From positions 1-15,584 of the forward strand of contig JBAZOB010000029.1 of the NCBI GenBank assembly GCA_041648895.1: 15,584 nt of DNA, written 5' to 3'. Below the pieces are notes generated by a model that ran no database searches, had not been told where the DNA came from, and saw only the letters and a list, made by a program, of their open reading frames with translations. Of this stretch, positions 1-6,317 are shown one piece after another; position 1 is the stretch's first letter; each line of letters begins with the position of its first letter. This DNA is from JBAZOB01 sp041648895. GTDB lineage: Bacteria; Patescibacteriota; JAHJAL01. Made by a program: the position numbers and the translations under genes.

Positions 1-2
1 AA

Positions 3-293
3 ACTTTCAACGTTGACCGGTCTATCCCTGGCTTAACTGCACAGCAAATGGAGGGTGTAAGAGGTATGTATTTGTCTTATATGTACAAGGAGTTTCCCAA
101 TACAGCCATGGGGGCGAGTATTGAGGGTATGAATACTTTAATTGGAAACCAGGCGGAGAGTATAAAAAAAGAAATGATGAAGGAAACGGAAAATTTTGTG
201 AATGTTTTTGGAAAATATTATGAGAATGTCAATGTGACAGCCAATCTTTCATCTGAGGCATTGTTGGCGGGTACGGTTGCCGGAGAAGAATAA
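3..293 (+). CDS. C-terminal part of an unrecognised protein (5' end outside window)
   Basis: The reading frame is open from the left edge and ends with TAA at 291-293, giving 96 residues of the C-terminus. An internal ATG lies at 48, but the upstream codons (for TFNVDRSIPGLTAQQ) look like genuine protein, so the gene most likely starts outside the window. The segment is polar, without membrane segments, with a probable helical stretch around IKKEMMKETENFVNVFGKYY and an Ala/Gly-rich end (LAGTVAGEE). I do not recognise the family. A strong hairpin terminator follows 27 bases after the stop, so this is the last gene of its transcript and pepA is separately transcribed. Confidence 0.65.
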   Translation, partial: TFNVDRSIPGLTAQQMEGVRGMYLSYMYKEFPNTAMGASIEGMNTLIGNQAESIKKEMMKETENFVNVFGKYYENVNVTANLSSEALLAGTVAGEE

Positions 294-320
294 AATTGAA
301 TGATTGAATCTAATAATATT

Positions 321-349
321 AACCGCTGACTAAATCAGCGGTTTTTTTT
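321..349 (+). terminator. Rho-independent terminator after the left-edge gene
   Basis: A perfect 9-bp stem, AACCGCTGA (321-329) pairing with TCAGCGGTT (335-343), encloses the loop CTAAA and runs into eight T residues (342-349). This is a textbook intrinsic terminator in the + direction, 27 bases after the preceding stop codon. It is the clearest terminator in the window. Confidence 0.92.
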
Positions 350-434
350 GTATCATTTTTTGAAAGGGATGGCGAATTTGAAAAATTTAAAAGTTAAGAA
401 TATAAGTTAAAAGTAAAAAGAAACCTACTAACTT

Positions 435-463
435 TTGACTTAGAAAAAATGATAGAATAAAAT
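435..463 (+). promoter_or_regulatory. Probable sigma70-type promoter of pepA
   Basis: TTGACT (435-440) and TAAAAT (458-463) are separated by exactly 17 bases, close to the TTGACA/TATAAT consensus. The predicted start of transcription is near 470, leaving a leader of about 23 bases that holds the strong ribosome-binding site AGGAGGAGG (479-487), 5 bases before the ATG. The remaining spacer 350-434 is AT-rich with repeated AAGTTAA-like words and no other recognisable signal. Confidence 0.6.
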
Positions 464-492
464 TAGTGGAATATTTTTAGGAGGAGGTAAAC

Positions 493-1998
493 ATGAAACT
501 GAATGTGTATTGTGACAAACTGGAAGATTTAAAAGCTGATGCGGTGGTGATTTTCAATGAGAAAGGGCGGGTGGCGGTGCGGGGGTTGGAGGGGGAAATT
601 AATAAGATGGTGGATGGACTGGTGGCGCAGATGTTTGAGACGGGCGAGTTTGAAAGCGGGCAGGATCAGTTTATGTATTTTCATACGTTTGATAAAAGTA
701 AAAATGTCGGGCGAGTGGCGCTGGTGGGCTATGATTTGGGTAAAGAGGTCACTTTGAATCCGCTGCGGTCGGCGGCGGCCCGGGCGGTGAAATCATTGCG
801 GGACGTGGGTTTGAAGAAAATTGCTTTGATCATGCCCAATGTACGGGAGTGGTCCATGCCTGATTCCTCGCGGGCGGTGGTGGAGGGGGCGCTGCTGGGT
901 TTGTATCGTTTCGAAAAATATCTGGAACAGAAAGCGGGGAAAAATTTAACGGAGATAATTTTGGTGGGCGAGAGCAAAGATCGTCGCACCTTGGAAAAGG
1001 CCATATTGTTAGGCGAATTGGAGGCTAGTGGGGTGATGTTGGCGCGAGACGTGGGGAACGAGCCTAGTAATGTGCTGACTCCCAAAAATTTTGCCAGCAT
1101 TATCAAAAAGATGATGCAGAAAGTGAAGATCAATACTAAAGTGCTGGATGAAACAGAGATAAAAAAAGAGGGGATGGGTTGTCTCTACGGGGTGGGGAAA
1201 GGTAGTGCCAATCCACCGCAGCTGGTGGTGATGAATTATCAGGCCGGGACCAAATATCCCACCGTGGGGGTAGTGGGCAAAGGAATTACTTTTGATTCGG
1301 GTGGGGTAAATATTAAAGCCGGGGATGCCGGGGGCTGGCAGTTGTTCAACATGAAAAAAGATATGGGGGGAGCGGGAGCGGTGCTGGGTCTTTTGTATAT
1401 CTTGGGTCAATTGCAGCCTAAGATCAATGTGGTAGCCGCTTTGCCGCTAGCCGAAAACATGGTCAGTGGCAATTCCTACAAGCCGGGCGATATTTTGGTT
1501 TCCTATTGTGGTAAATCAGTGGAGATTTTTCATACGGACGCGGAGGGCCGACTTGTCATGGTGGACGCGATGAGTTATCTGCAAGATAAGCACAAACTGG
1601 ATTACTTAGTCGATATTGCTACTCTAACCGGTGGGATGTTACGGGCAGTGGGGCCAAGATTTATGGGAGTGATGGGCAATGATTCGCGATTGATGGAAAG
1701 AACCAAAAAGGCCGGTTTGATGGCCGGGGAAGAGATGATTGAATTTCCTTTGTATGAAGGGTATCGGTCAAGGGTCAAATCAAAATTTGCTGATACCAAA
1801 AATATTAGTTACAAGGGTCCGGAGACTATGACTAGTGGTCTGTTTCTCAATGAATTTGTGGAAGACGGTGTGAAGTGGGTGCATCTGGATATGGCCTCTT
1901 TGGCTAGTCATGATGGCGAGGGGACGTATTTTACTCGAGGAGCCACCGGAGCGGGAGTGAGGACGCTGGCGCATCTTATTTTGGGGATGGGGAAATGA
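493..1998 (+). CDS. pepA: Leucyl aminopeptidase, peptidase family M17
   Basis: This is a cytosolic two-metal aminopeptidase that removes N-terminal residues, typically leucine, from peptides. The 501-residue length matches the family. The N-terminal macro-like domain is about residues 1-165 and the catalytic domain follows. Visible active-site residues are K263 and D268 in VGKGITFDSGG, K275, D290 in NMKKDMGGA, and D349, E351 and R353 in TDAEGR, corresponding to the metal ligands and catalytic Lys and Arg of E. coli PepA. The usual NTDAEGRL signature begins with His347 instead of Asn. ATG 493 is fixed by the AGGAGG site 5 bases upstream and a good promoter. The TGA stop is itself the first triplet of a small hairpin (1996-2012) at the edge of a large palindromic repeat. 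Confidence 0.95.
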   Translation: MKLNVYCDKLEDLKADAVVIFNEKGRVAVRGLEGEINKMVDGLVAQMFETGEFESGQDQFMYFHTFDKSKNVGRVALVGYDLGKEVTLNPLRSAAARAVKSLRDVGLKKIALIMPNVREWSMPDSSRAVVEGALLGLYRFEKYLEQKAGKNLTEIILVGESKDRRTLEKAILLGELEASGVMLARDVGNEPSNVLTPKNFASIIKKMMQKVKINTKVLDETEIKKEGMGCLYGVGKGSANPPQLVVMNYQAGTKYPTVGVVGKGITFDSGGVNIKAGDAGGWQLFNMKKDMGGAGAVLGLLYILGQLQPKINVVAALPLAENMVSGNSYKPGDILVSYCGKSVEIFHTDAEGRLVMVDAMSYLQDKHKLDYLVDIATLTGGMLRAVGPRFMGVMGNDSRLMERTKKAGLMAGEEMIEFPLYEGYRSRVKSKFADTKNISYKGPETMTSGLFLNEFVEDGVKWVHLDMASLASHDGEGTYFTRGATGAGVRTLAHLILGMGK

Positions 1999-2006
1999 CA
2001 GCCAGG

Positions 2007-2139
2007 CTGTCATCCCCGACCGGAAGCGGAGCGTTCCGGCTATCGGGGATCTCATTATTAAGTTTTTTATAGACGCGTTATTTATGAGATCCCCGATGAC
2101 CTGAGCGCTCGCTGACTCGCTTCCGGTCGGGGATGACAG
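2007..2139. repeat. Large inverted-repeat element, family 2 (TGTCATCC...GGATGACAG ends)
   Basis: The outer arms 2007-2028 and 2118-2139 are perfect 22-base reverse complements (start CTGTCATCCCCGA, end TCGGGGATGACAG). Inner arms ATCGGGGATCTCAT (2042-2055) and ATGAGATCCCCGAT (2084-2097) are also perfect. Each half is itself palindromic: the left half folds as ATCCCCGA...TCGGGGAT around CCGGAAGCG/CGTTCCGG. The 28-base centre is AT-rich. A separate hairpin TGACAGC-CAG-GCTGTCA (1996-2012) overlaps the pepA stop codon. The element fills most of the spacer between pepA and the next gene. It could end transcription or be a MITE-like or BIME-like mobile repeat. It shares its right end, GGATGACAGTT, with the hairpin at 10379-10420. 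Confidence 0.85.
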
Positions 2140-2146
2140 TTAGAAG

Positions 2147-2174
2147 TTGTTTACAATAAATAGTTATTGATAAT
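2147..2174 (+). promoter_or_regulatory. Possible promoter of the TMEM43-family gene
   Basis: TTGTTT (2147-2152) and GATAAT (2169-2174) are 16 bases apart, an acceptable sigma70-like pair. Transcription would start around 2181, giving a leader of only about 9 bases. That fits the absence of any Shine-Dalgarno sequence before ATG 2190. The pattern is weak and the region is AT-rich, so chance is a real alternative. Confidence 0.3.
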
Positions 2175-2189
2175 TATTAACTAAATATT

Positions 2190-3233
2190 ATGGGTGAAGA
2201 AATTATTGAAAAAAAAGTGGTTAAAAGTGTGGACAAAGGTAGTTCAAACTATCTGGCTAAGAAGTATCGGGGGGTAAAAAGCGCGGTGGGGGCGGCCTGT
2301 ACGGCGCCAATTTTAATCATTATCGCCGTGGTGTTGCTGTTTTATAGCGAGGGGTTCAATAAATCTTCCGAGCTGGTCGGGCAATTGTCTTTGCGAACAC
2401 CGAGCGAAGTGGCCGGGCAGAGTGGCATAGTAAAGGTGGGTGATAAAGTCACCGTGGTCAGTCCAGTGGTGGCGCCGGAAGTGGGTGAGGTGTTGTATTA
2501 TTCTTCGGCAGAGCAGGAATATCAGCAGGTGGAGGAAAAGGAGTATGATACCGAGACGGTGGATAGAGAGGGGCGAGAGGTGGAGGAGACTGTCGAGACA
2601 ACCAAATTGGTGGATAAATGGGTGGATACCCGGACAACTGATCCTGTTTGGGGTGAATTTACGTTGGGTGAGATTAAAATTGATCCGGCGGCGGCGACAT
2701 TGAAGATGGATTATTCCCGGGCCGAATATTGGACCGATGAGTTTGGTGACTGGGTAAAATTGGCTCAGGGTGAAACCCGAACGCCCGAATTGGGCGACGA
2801 AAGATTGGTGGTGACATATCTGGATACCGAGCAGAATTTGATTGTGGTGGGTGAATTAAATAATGACAAAATATCCGGTGGCAGTCAGTATATTATTACC
2901 AACAAATCAGATTCAGACTTAATGAAGACGTTGAAAACAGAGGAAAATTTCTGGTACTGGTTTTTGAAAGTGATTATCTGGTTATTGTTAGTAATTGGCT
3001 TGACTTCAATTATTGGTCCTCTGCTGGCTTTGCTGGATTTTATTCCCCTAGTTGGCGACGCGGCCCGCAATGTGGCCGGATTGATAGCAGCCGTGATAGC
3101 CTTTCTGATGGTGTTAATCGGGTCGTTGTTGATTAAATTCTGGTGGTTATTTTTGATATTATTGGTTTTGATCGTGGGTGGCATGATTGCGGTGGTGTTG
3201 TATATCCTGAATAAAAAGAAAGATGATAAATAA
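2190..3233 (+). CDS. TMEM43 (LUMA, DUF1625) family membrane protein
   Basis: This 347-residue membrane protein has one N-terminal transmembrane helix (about 35-52, ending FYSEG) and three C-terminal ones (about 258-282, 294-315 and 317-340). Between them is a charged extracytoplasmic region with an acidic stretch (about 105-150: VEEKEYDTETVDREGREVEE). Order and spacing match the TMEM43 family: a helix followed by E-G, the early VKVGDKVTVVSPVVAPE segment, a Lys/Trp-containing segment with TTDPVWGEF, and a C-terminal block GPLLALLDFIPLVGDAARN ahead of the last helices. The biochemical role of bacterial members is not established. There is no ribosome-binding site, only the AT-rich leader ACTAAATATT. 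The stop is one base from a REP-like repeat. A following small membrane protein on the same strand may be co-expressed. Confidence 0.75.
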   Translation: MGEEIIEKKVVKSVDKGSSNYLAKKYRGVKSAVGAACTAPILIIIAVVLLFYSEGFNKSSELVGQLSLRTPSEVAGQSGIVKVGDKVTVVSPVVAPEVGEVLYYSSAEQEYQQVEEKEYDTETVDREGREVEETVETTKLVDKWVDTRTTDPVWGEFTLGEIKIDPAAATLKMDYSRAEYWTDEFGDWVKLAQGETRTPELGDERLVVTYLDTEQNLIVVGELNNDKISGGSQYIITNKSDSDLMKTLKTEENFWYWFLKVIIWLLLVIGLTSIIGPLLALLDFIPLVGDAARNVAGLIAAVIAFLMVLIGSLLIKFWWLFLILLVLIVGGMIAVVLYILNKKKDDK

Positions 3234-3234
3234 T

Positions 3235-3278
3235 GTAGGGGCACGCAGCAGCGGGGCACGCAGCAGCGTGCCCGTACG
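3235..3278 (+). repeat. GTAG-headed REP-like palindrome with a 15-base internal duplication
   Basis: It begins GTAGGGGCACGC and ends GCGTGCCCGTACG. The 15-base block GGGGCACGCAGCAGC occurs twice in tandem (3238-3252 and 3253-3267) before the right arm. Without the extra block it is identical to the copy inside tsaD at 6796-6824. It starts one base after the TAA of the TMEM43-family gene and fills the spacer to the next gene. It is the only single copy of family 1 that lies between genes. Confidence 0.85.
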
Positions 3279-3308
3279 ATATAATAAATAATATTAATTT
3301 AATAAATT

Positions 3309-3596
3309 ATGATTGATCTAATTGTGGTGTTGGCGTTTATATTATTTGTGGCAGTTTTGATTATGGATGTCAAAGATGACGTGGTGGAGATTTTGAAAAA
3401 GCGGCCCGGATATATTTACCCGATCTTGCTGACTTTGGTTTTGTTTATCATCTTGGCTTGGTTTATCAGTGACAAAGTAGTCATGGACGACAATGTCGAG
3501 TTGATTGACAACCTAAGCTATGTCTTTTTTCTGATCATGGCCCTGCGGGCAATGATCTACTTTTTGCACCGCCGGATCGCGGGGAAGAGTAAATAA
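3309..3596 (+). CDS. Small integral membrane protein, three predicted helices
   Basis: The 95-residue product has three hydrophobic stretches: about 3-20 (DLIVVLAFILFVAVLIMD), 36-54 (YIYPILLTLVLFIILAWFI) and 68-87 (LSYVFFLIMALRAMIYFL). The loops are charged and the tail is basic (HRRIAGKSK), giving a predicted cytoplasmic C-terminus. I do not recognise a family. It lies 75 bases after the TMEM43-family gene on the same strand and may share its transcript, but a REP-like palindrome lies between them. No Shine-Dalgarno sequence precedes ATG 3309 (leader ATTAATTTAATAAATT). Its + strand codon use matches its neighbours, and the continuous hydrophobic pattern argues for a real gene. Confidence 0.7.
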   Translation: MIDLIVVLAFILFVAVLIMDVKDDVVEILKKRPGYIYPILLTLVLFIILAWFISDKVVMDDNVELIDNLSYVFFLIMALRAMIYFLHRRIAGKSK

Positions 3597-3605
3597 TTAC
3601 GAATG

Positions 3606-3783
3606 ACAAATGACAATATTGTAGGGGTGGGTTTATAACCCGCCCAAACTCGTGGTCGAAATGTTGATTTACAAGATATATTTAACGCGAAATCTATTGC
3701 GAGTCACGTAAATTTTTAATAACAATAGTTATACCACGATCAAGGGCGGTTTATAAACCCGCCCCTACAATATTGTCATTTGT
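3606..3783. repeat. BIME-like double REP in inverted orientation between convergent genes
   Basis: Two GTAG-headed palindromes face each other. The left one runs 3621-3645 (GTAGGGG then GGGTTTATAACCC). The right one is its reverse complement at 3744-3768 (GGGCGG...CCCGCCCCTAC). They lie inside perfect outer arms ACAAATGACAATATT (3606-3620) and AATATTGTCATTTGT (3769-3783). Inner TCGTGGT (3650-3656) and ACCACGA (3733-3739) also pair. The centre (3657-3732) is AT-rich and not recognised. The element occupies the spacer between a + gene ending at 3596 and a minus gene ending at 3786, so in RNA it could fold as a terminator for both. The head-to-head arrangement is that of BIMEs, paired REP sequences. 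Confidence 0.85.
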
Positions 3784-3785
3784 AA

Positions 3786-5126
3786 TTAATTAACGTGTGA
3801 GACCTCTTTGATTAGTTCTTCCGTTACTCGTCTTTCATTCCAGTCAATAACGCGGTCGGGATAGACCATTTTGGTTTCGGCGCCTTTACCGGTTATAACG
3901 ACGATGTCATCTTTCTTGGCGAAGGTGAGGGCTTTGTGAATGGCTTCTTGGCGATTGGGAATGATGAAATAATCTCGATTAAGTTTTTTTGCATTGGCAA
4001 TCAGGCCGGCTTCCAGTTGGGAAATGATAGTTTGTGGATCTTCGGTCCAAGAATCTTCATGAGTGAGGACTATTTTGTCGGCATATTCACCCACAATTTT
4101 GGTCATGATGGGTCGTTTGCCCTGGTCGCGATCGCCACAGGCGCCCATGACAGCGATAATTTTCTTGGTGGCCATGGGTTTGATGGTATCTTTGTACAGT
4201 TTTTCGAGTGAGTCGGGGGTGAGGGCGTAGTCGATGTAGACTCGATACGGTTGGCCTAAATCGACTGCTTCCATTCGGCCGGGAATCAGATCAATTTGTG
4301 CTAAAGCGTCACGGATAGTTTTGAGTTTAATTTTTTGAGAACGAGCGATGCAAGTAGCCAAAAGGGCATTTTGTACATTGAATTTTCCCGGGATGTGGAG
4401 GGTCATGGTGCGACGATGGTGAGGGGTATTGATGGTAAAAGTTGAGCCGGCGGTGTTTAGTTCAAGATTGTTGACGTACAAAAAAATAGCGTGGGGATAT
4501 TTACTAAGTTTAATTTGCGATTGTTTGGTCAGAGAAAAAGTGTATTTTTTATCGGCTGGCTGTTTGATAAGTTGTGGCCAGCTTAAGTCTTGGAGATTGA
4601 TCACGCTGACTTTTTTTATTTTTTGCTTACGTCTGGATCTGCATAGTTGGCTAAACAACTTGGATTTGCTGTGGAGATAATTTTCCATGGTTTGGTGATA
4701 ATCGAGGTGTTCGCGGGTCAGGTTGGTTAAGGCGACGATATCGAAATCAATTCCCCAAATCCGATATTGCTCGATGGCGTGTGAAGATACTTCAATTATG
4801 GCATAACGGCATTTAGATTTTTTCATGCGACTAAGTAGAGATTGCAATTGCCAGGCGGAAAGGGTGGTGAATTTGGTGGTGTTGACCCATTTTTTGCGTC
4901 CGATTTGAAAGTTGATGGTGGTGGCTAAGCCGATTTTGTGACCGTCTTCTTCCAGTATTTTGGCAATCAGGTTACAGGTGGTGGTTTTGCCGTTGGTGCC
5001 GGTAATGCCGATGACGACCATGTCTTGGCTGGGGAAGCCAAAATAATAGGCGGCCAAGACGGCTTTGAACCAGTGGTATGATCTGATAACCCAGGGGGGG
5101 ATGAGTTTTTTGATGGAAGAAAACAT
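3786..5126 (-). CDS. murE: MurE-like Mur ligase lacking the N-terminal substrate domain
   Basis: This is a cytoplasmic ATP-dependent amino-acid ligase of peptidoglycan precursor synthesis; MurE adds the third residue to UDP-MurNAc-L-Ala-D-Glu. The 446 residues begin almost directly with the central ATPase domain: P-loop GITGTNGKTTT at 40-50, EVSSHA at 112-117, NLTREHLDYH at 135-144, the probable carbamylated lysine K154, PGKFNVQNALLA, then C-terminal GDRDQGKRP and GKGAET at 413-418. The roughly 80-100 residue N-terminal UDP-binding domain of full-length MurE is missing. The DNPR motif that recognises diaminopimelate is replaced by THEDSW (355-360), GKGHE reads GKGAE, and DYAHTPD reads DYALTPD, so the added amino acid cannot be inferred. 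It follows the FemAB gene after 80 bases, probably in one transcript. No ribosome-binding site is seen before the ATG. Confidence 0.85.
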   Translation of the reverse strand: MFSSIKKLIPPWVIRSYHWFKAVLAAYYFGFPSQDMVVIGITGTNGKTTTCNLIAKILEEDGHKIGLATTINFQIGRKKWVNTTKFTTLSAWQLQSLLSRMKKSKCRYAIIEVSSHAIEQYRIWGIDFDIVALTNLTREHLDYHQTMENYLHSKSKLFSQLCRSRRKQKIKKVSVINLQDLSWPQLIKQPADKKYTFSLTKQSQIKLSKYPHAIFLYVNNLELNTAGSTFTINTPHHRRTMTLHIPGKFNVQNALLATCIARSQKIKLKTIRDALAQIDLIPGRMEAVDLGQPYRVYIDYALTPDSLEKLYKDTIKPMATKKIIAVMGACGDRDQGKRPIMTKIVGEYADKIVLTHEDSWTEDPQTIISQLEAGLIANAKKLNRDYFIIPNRQEAIHKALTFAKKDDIVVITGKGAETKMVYPDRVIDWNERRVTEELIKEVSHVN

Positions 5127-5142
5127 AAAAAAATTAATGATT

Positions 5143-5167
5143 CACCCATAGTATAGTAACTAGGGTG
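5143..5167 (-). other. Hairpin in the spacer between the FemAB and murE genes
   Basis: CACCC + TAGT (5143-5152, with one bulged A) pairs with ACTA + GGGTG (5159-5167) around the 6-base loop ATAGTA. On the minus strand it lies about 16 bases before the murE-like ATG and is followed by an AT-rich stretch ending in a T run. It could limit read-through or expose the start, but no T tract follows it directly. Chance cannot be excluded. Confidence 0.35.
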
Positions 5168-5206
5168 GGGGGTGTAAATATGATTGATGAATTGGGAAAT
5201 GTAAGG

Positions 5207-6226
5207 CTAGCTTTGCTGGGCAAATTTAGCCATTTTATAGGCCAGATGCCAGGGGTGGCTGGTGGTTTTTTCCATATGGCCAATAGTGGTGATGGGGATA
5301 CCGCCAAAGCCTTGCTTAAATTGAGTGATGCCTTGCCAAGGGTGGCTTCCGGGTGAATGGGGTGGGGCGATGCCACCAAAATCGTAGAAGCGATAATCTT
5401 GGTCCAAAGCGTCTTTGATAGCGGCCCATTGCAGAGCGTAGGTGGGCATGAGGTTGCGGTAGTGATTACTGGAAGCGCCATGCAGATAGGTGGCGATTCG
5501 GCCAAAAAAGGTGACAATCATGCTGGCGATAATTTTATCTTCATACTGCGCGTGATAGACATAGGCAATTTTCTGGGGGCCAAGAAATTTGAGTATATTT
5601 TCATAATGTTCATGGGGATGAGGTCGGAATTTATCGCGGTCGCAAGTTTTTAGTAGGAGCTCGTAAAAGACATCAACAGCCGGTGTTTCGTTGGATTTGA
5701 TAACTTTGACCTCTTTTTTGGCGGCCAGGCGAATGTTGTAACGGGTTTTTTGTTTCATATTTTTCATGAGTTCAGTCTCTCCTTGAATAAGGTTGAGGAT
5801 CAGGGTGTCTTTGGGTTGGGTAAAATTGGGGGTGTTTCTAAATCCCAGTTTTTCCAAGGCAGAATAGATGGTGTGGCAGGGTTGATGGAAGGGCTCAAAA
5901 CGGATAAAGATGGTGTTGCCGAGATCAATAAATTTTTTGATTTCGTGTATGAGATCATTGAGTACGCCGTATATTTGGTCCGGTTTTAAGTTTTTGTTAA
6001 TAACTGGTCCATAGGGACAATAAAGGTAGTTTTTGCCAGCCGGGAGGGGTTGTTTGATCAGCATGGCGGAGGCGGCAATTTCACCTTGCAGTGAGGTGTA
6101 AATGATGTAGGCATGGTGGCCGGAGGCTTTTTCAATATCCAGCCAGTAACCGGTCTGGTTGATAGCGCGTGGATTATTGTTGGCCACAAATTGGTTAATA
6201 TCTTTTTTAGTGATGATTGGTGACAT
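5207..6226 (-). CDS. FemAB/FemX-family peptidoglycan interpeptide-bridge aminoacyltransferase
   Basis: FemAB-type enzymes transfer amino acids from aminoacyl-tRNA onto the peptide stem of lipid-linked peptidoglycan precursors, at the inner face of the membrane. The 339 residues carry the double-GNAT pattern. The N-terminal half has YLYCPYGPV at 67-75 and IRFEP at 108-112. The second half has QPKDTLILNL (137-146), KQKTRYNIRLAAKKEVKV (158-175), YLHGASSNHYRNLMPTYALQ (247-266), FYDFGGI (280-286) and GITQFKQGFGG (299-309), all typical. Length suits short FemX-like members without the long coiled-coil arm. ATG 6226 has AGGAGA 7 bases upstream (complement of 6233-6238). It precedes the murE-like gene, supporting a joint cell-wall role. 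Which amino acid it adds is unknown. Confidence 0.85.
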   Translation of the reverse strand: MSPIITKKDINQFVANNNPRAINQTGYWLDIEKASGHHAYIIYTSLQGEIAASAMLIKQPLPAGKNYLYCPYGPVINKNLKPDQIYGVLNDLIHEIKKFIDLGNTIFIRFEPFHQPCHTIYSALEKLGFRNTPNFTQPKDTLILNLIQGETELMKNMKQKTRYNIRLAAKKEVKVIKSNETPAVDVFYELLLKTCDRDKFRPHPHEHYENILKFLGPQKIAYVYHAQYEDKIIASMIVTFFGRIATYLHGASSNHYRNLMPTYALQWAAIKDALDQDYRFYDFGGIAPPHSPGSHPWQGITQFKQGFGGIPITTIGHMEKTTSHPWHLAYKMAKFAQQS

Positions 6227-6243
6227 GTTTTATCTCCTAGTCT

Positions 6244-6273
6244 ATTATATAATTTAGAGCAGGGGTTGGGCAA
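6244..6273 (-). promoter_or_regulatory. Possible promoter of the FemAB-murE transcript
   Basis: On the minus strand TTGCCC (complement of 6268-6273) and a perfect TATAAT (complement of 6244-6249) are 18 bases apart. Transcription would start near 6237, right at the AGGAGA ribosome-binding site, which gives a very short leader. The rest of this divergent spacer, 6281-6317, is an AT-only run of TTTAAA/AATTT words that is nearly palindromic and may hold the tsaD promoter, but no clear -35/-10 pair stands out there. Confidence 0.35.
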
Positions 6274-6317
6274 TTTATGATTAATTTTAAATTTAAAATT
6301 TAAAATTTTAAAGTAAT

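Noticed and set aside
1996..2012. TGA read as an amino acid (code 25, as in Gracilibacteria)
   Set aside because: The pepA product ends at family length at TGA and a palindromic repeat follows at once; the large gene also ends at TGA in a short spacer before pilB.
5165..6000. Plus-strand reading frames across the FemAB gene
   Set aside because: They are antisense to a protein with clear FemAB motifs and result from the strand bias in composition.
6281..6317. AT-only near-palindrome before tsaD as an origin or operator
   Set aside because: It is short, low in complexity and lacks DnaA boxes or flanking structure; it is better seen as an AT-rich promoter region.
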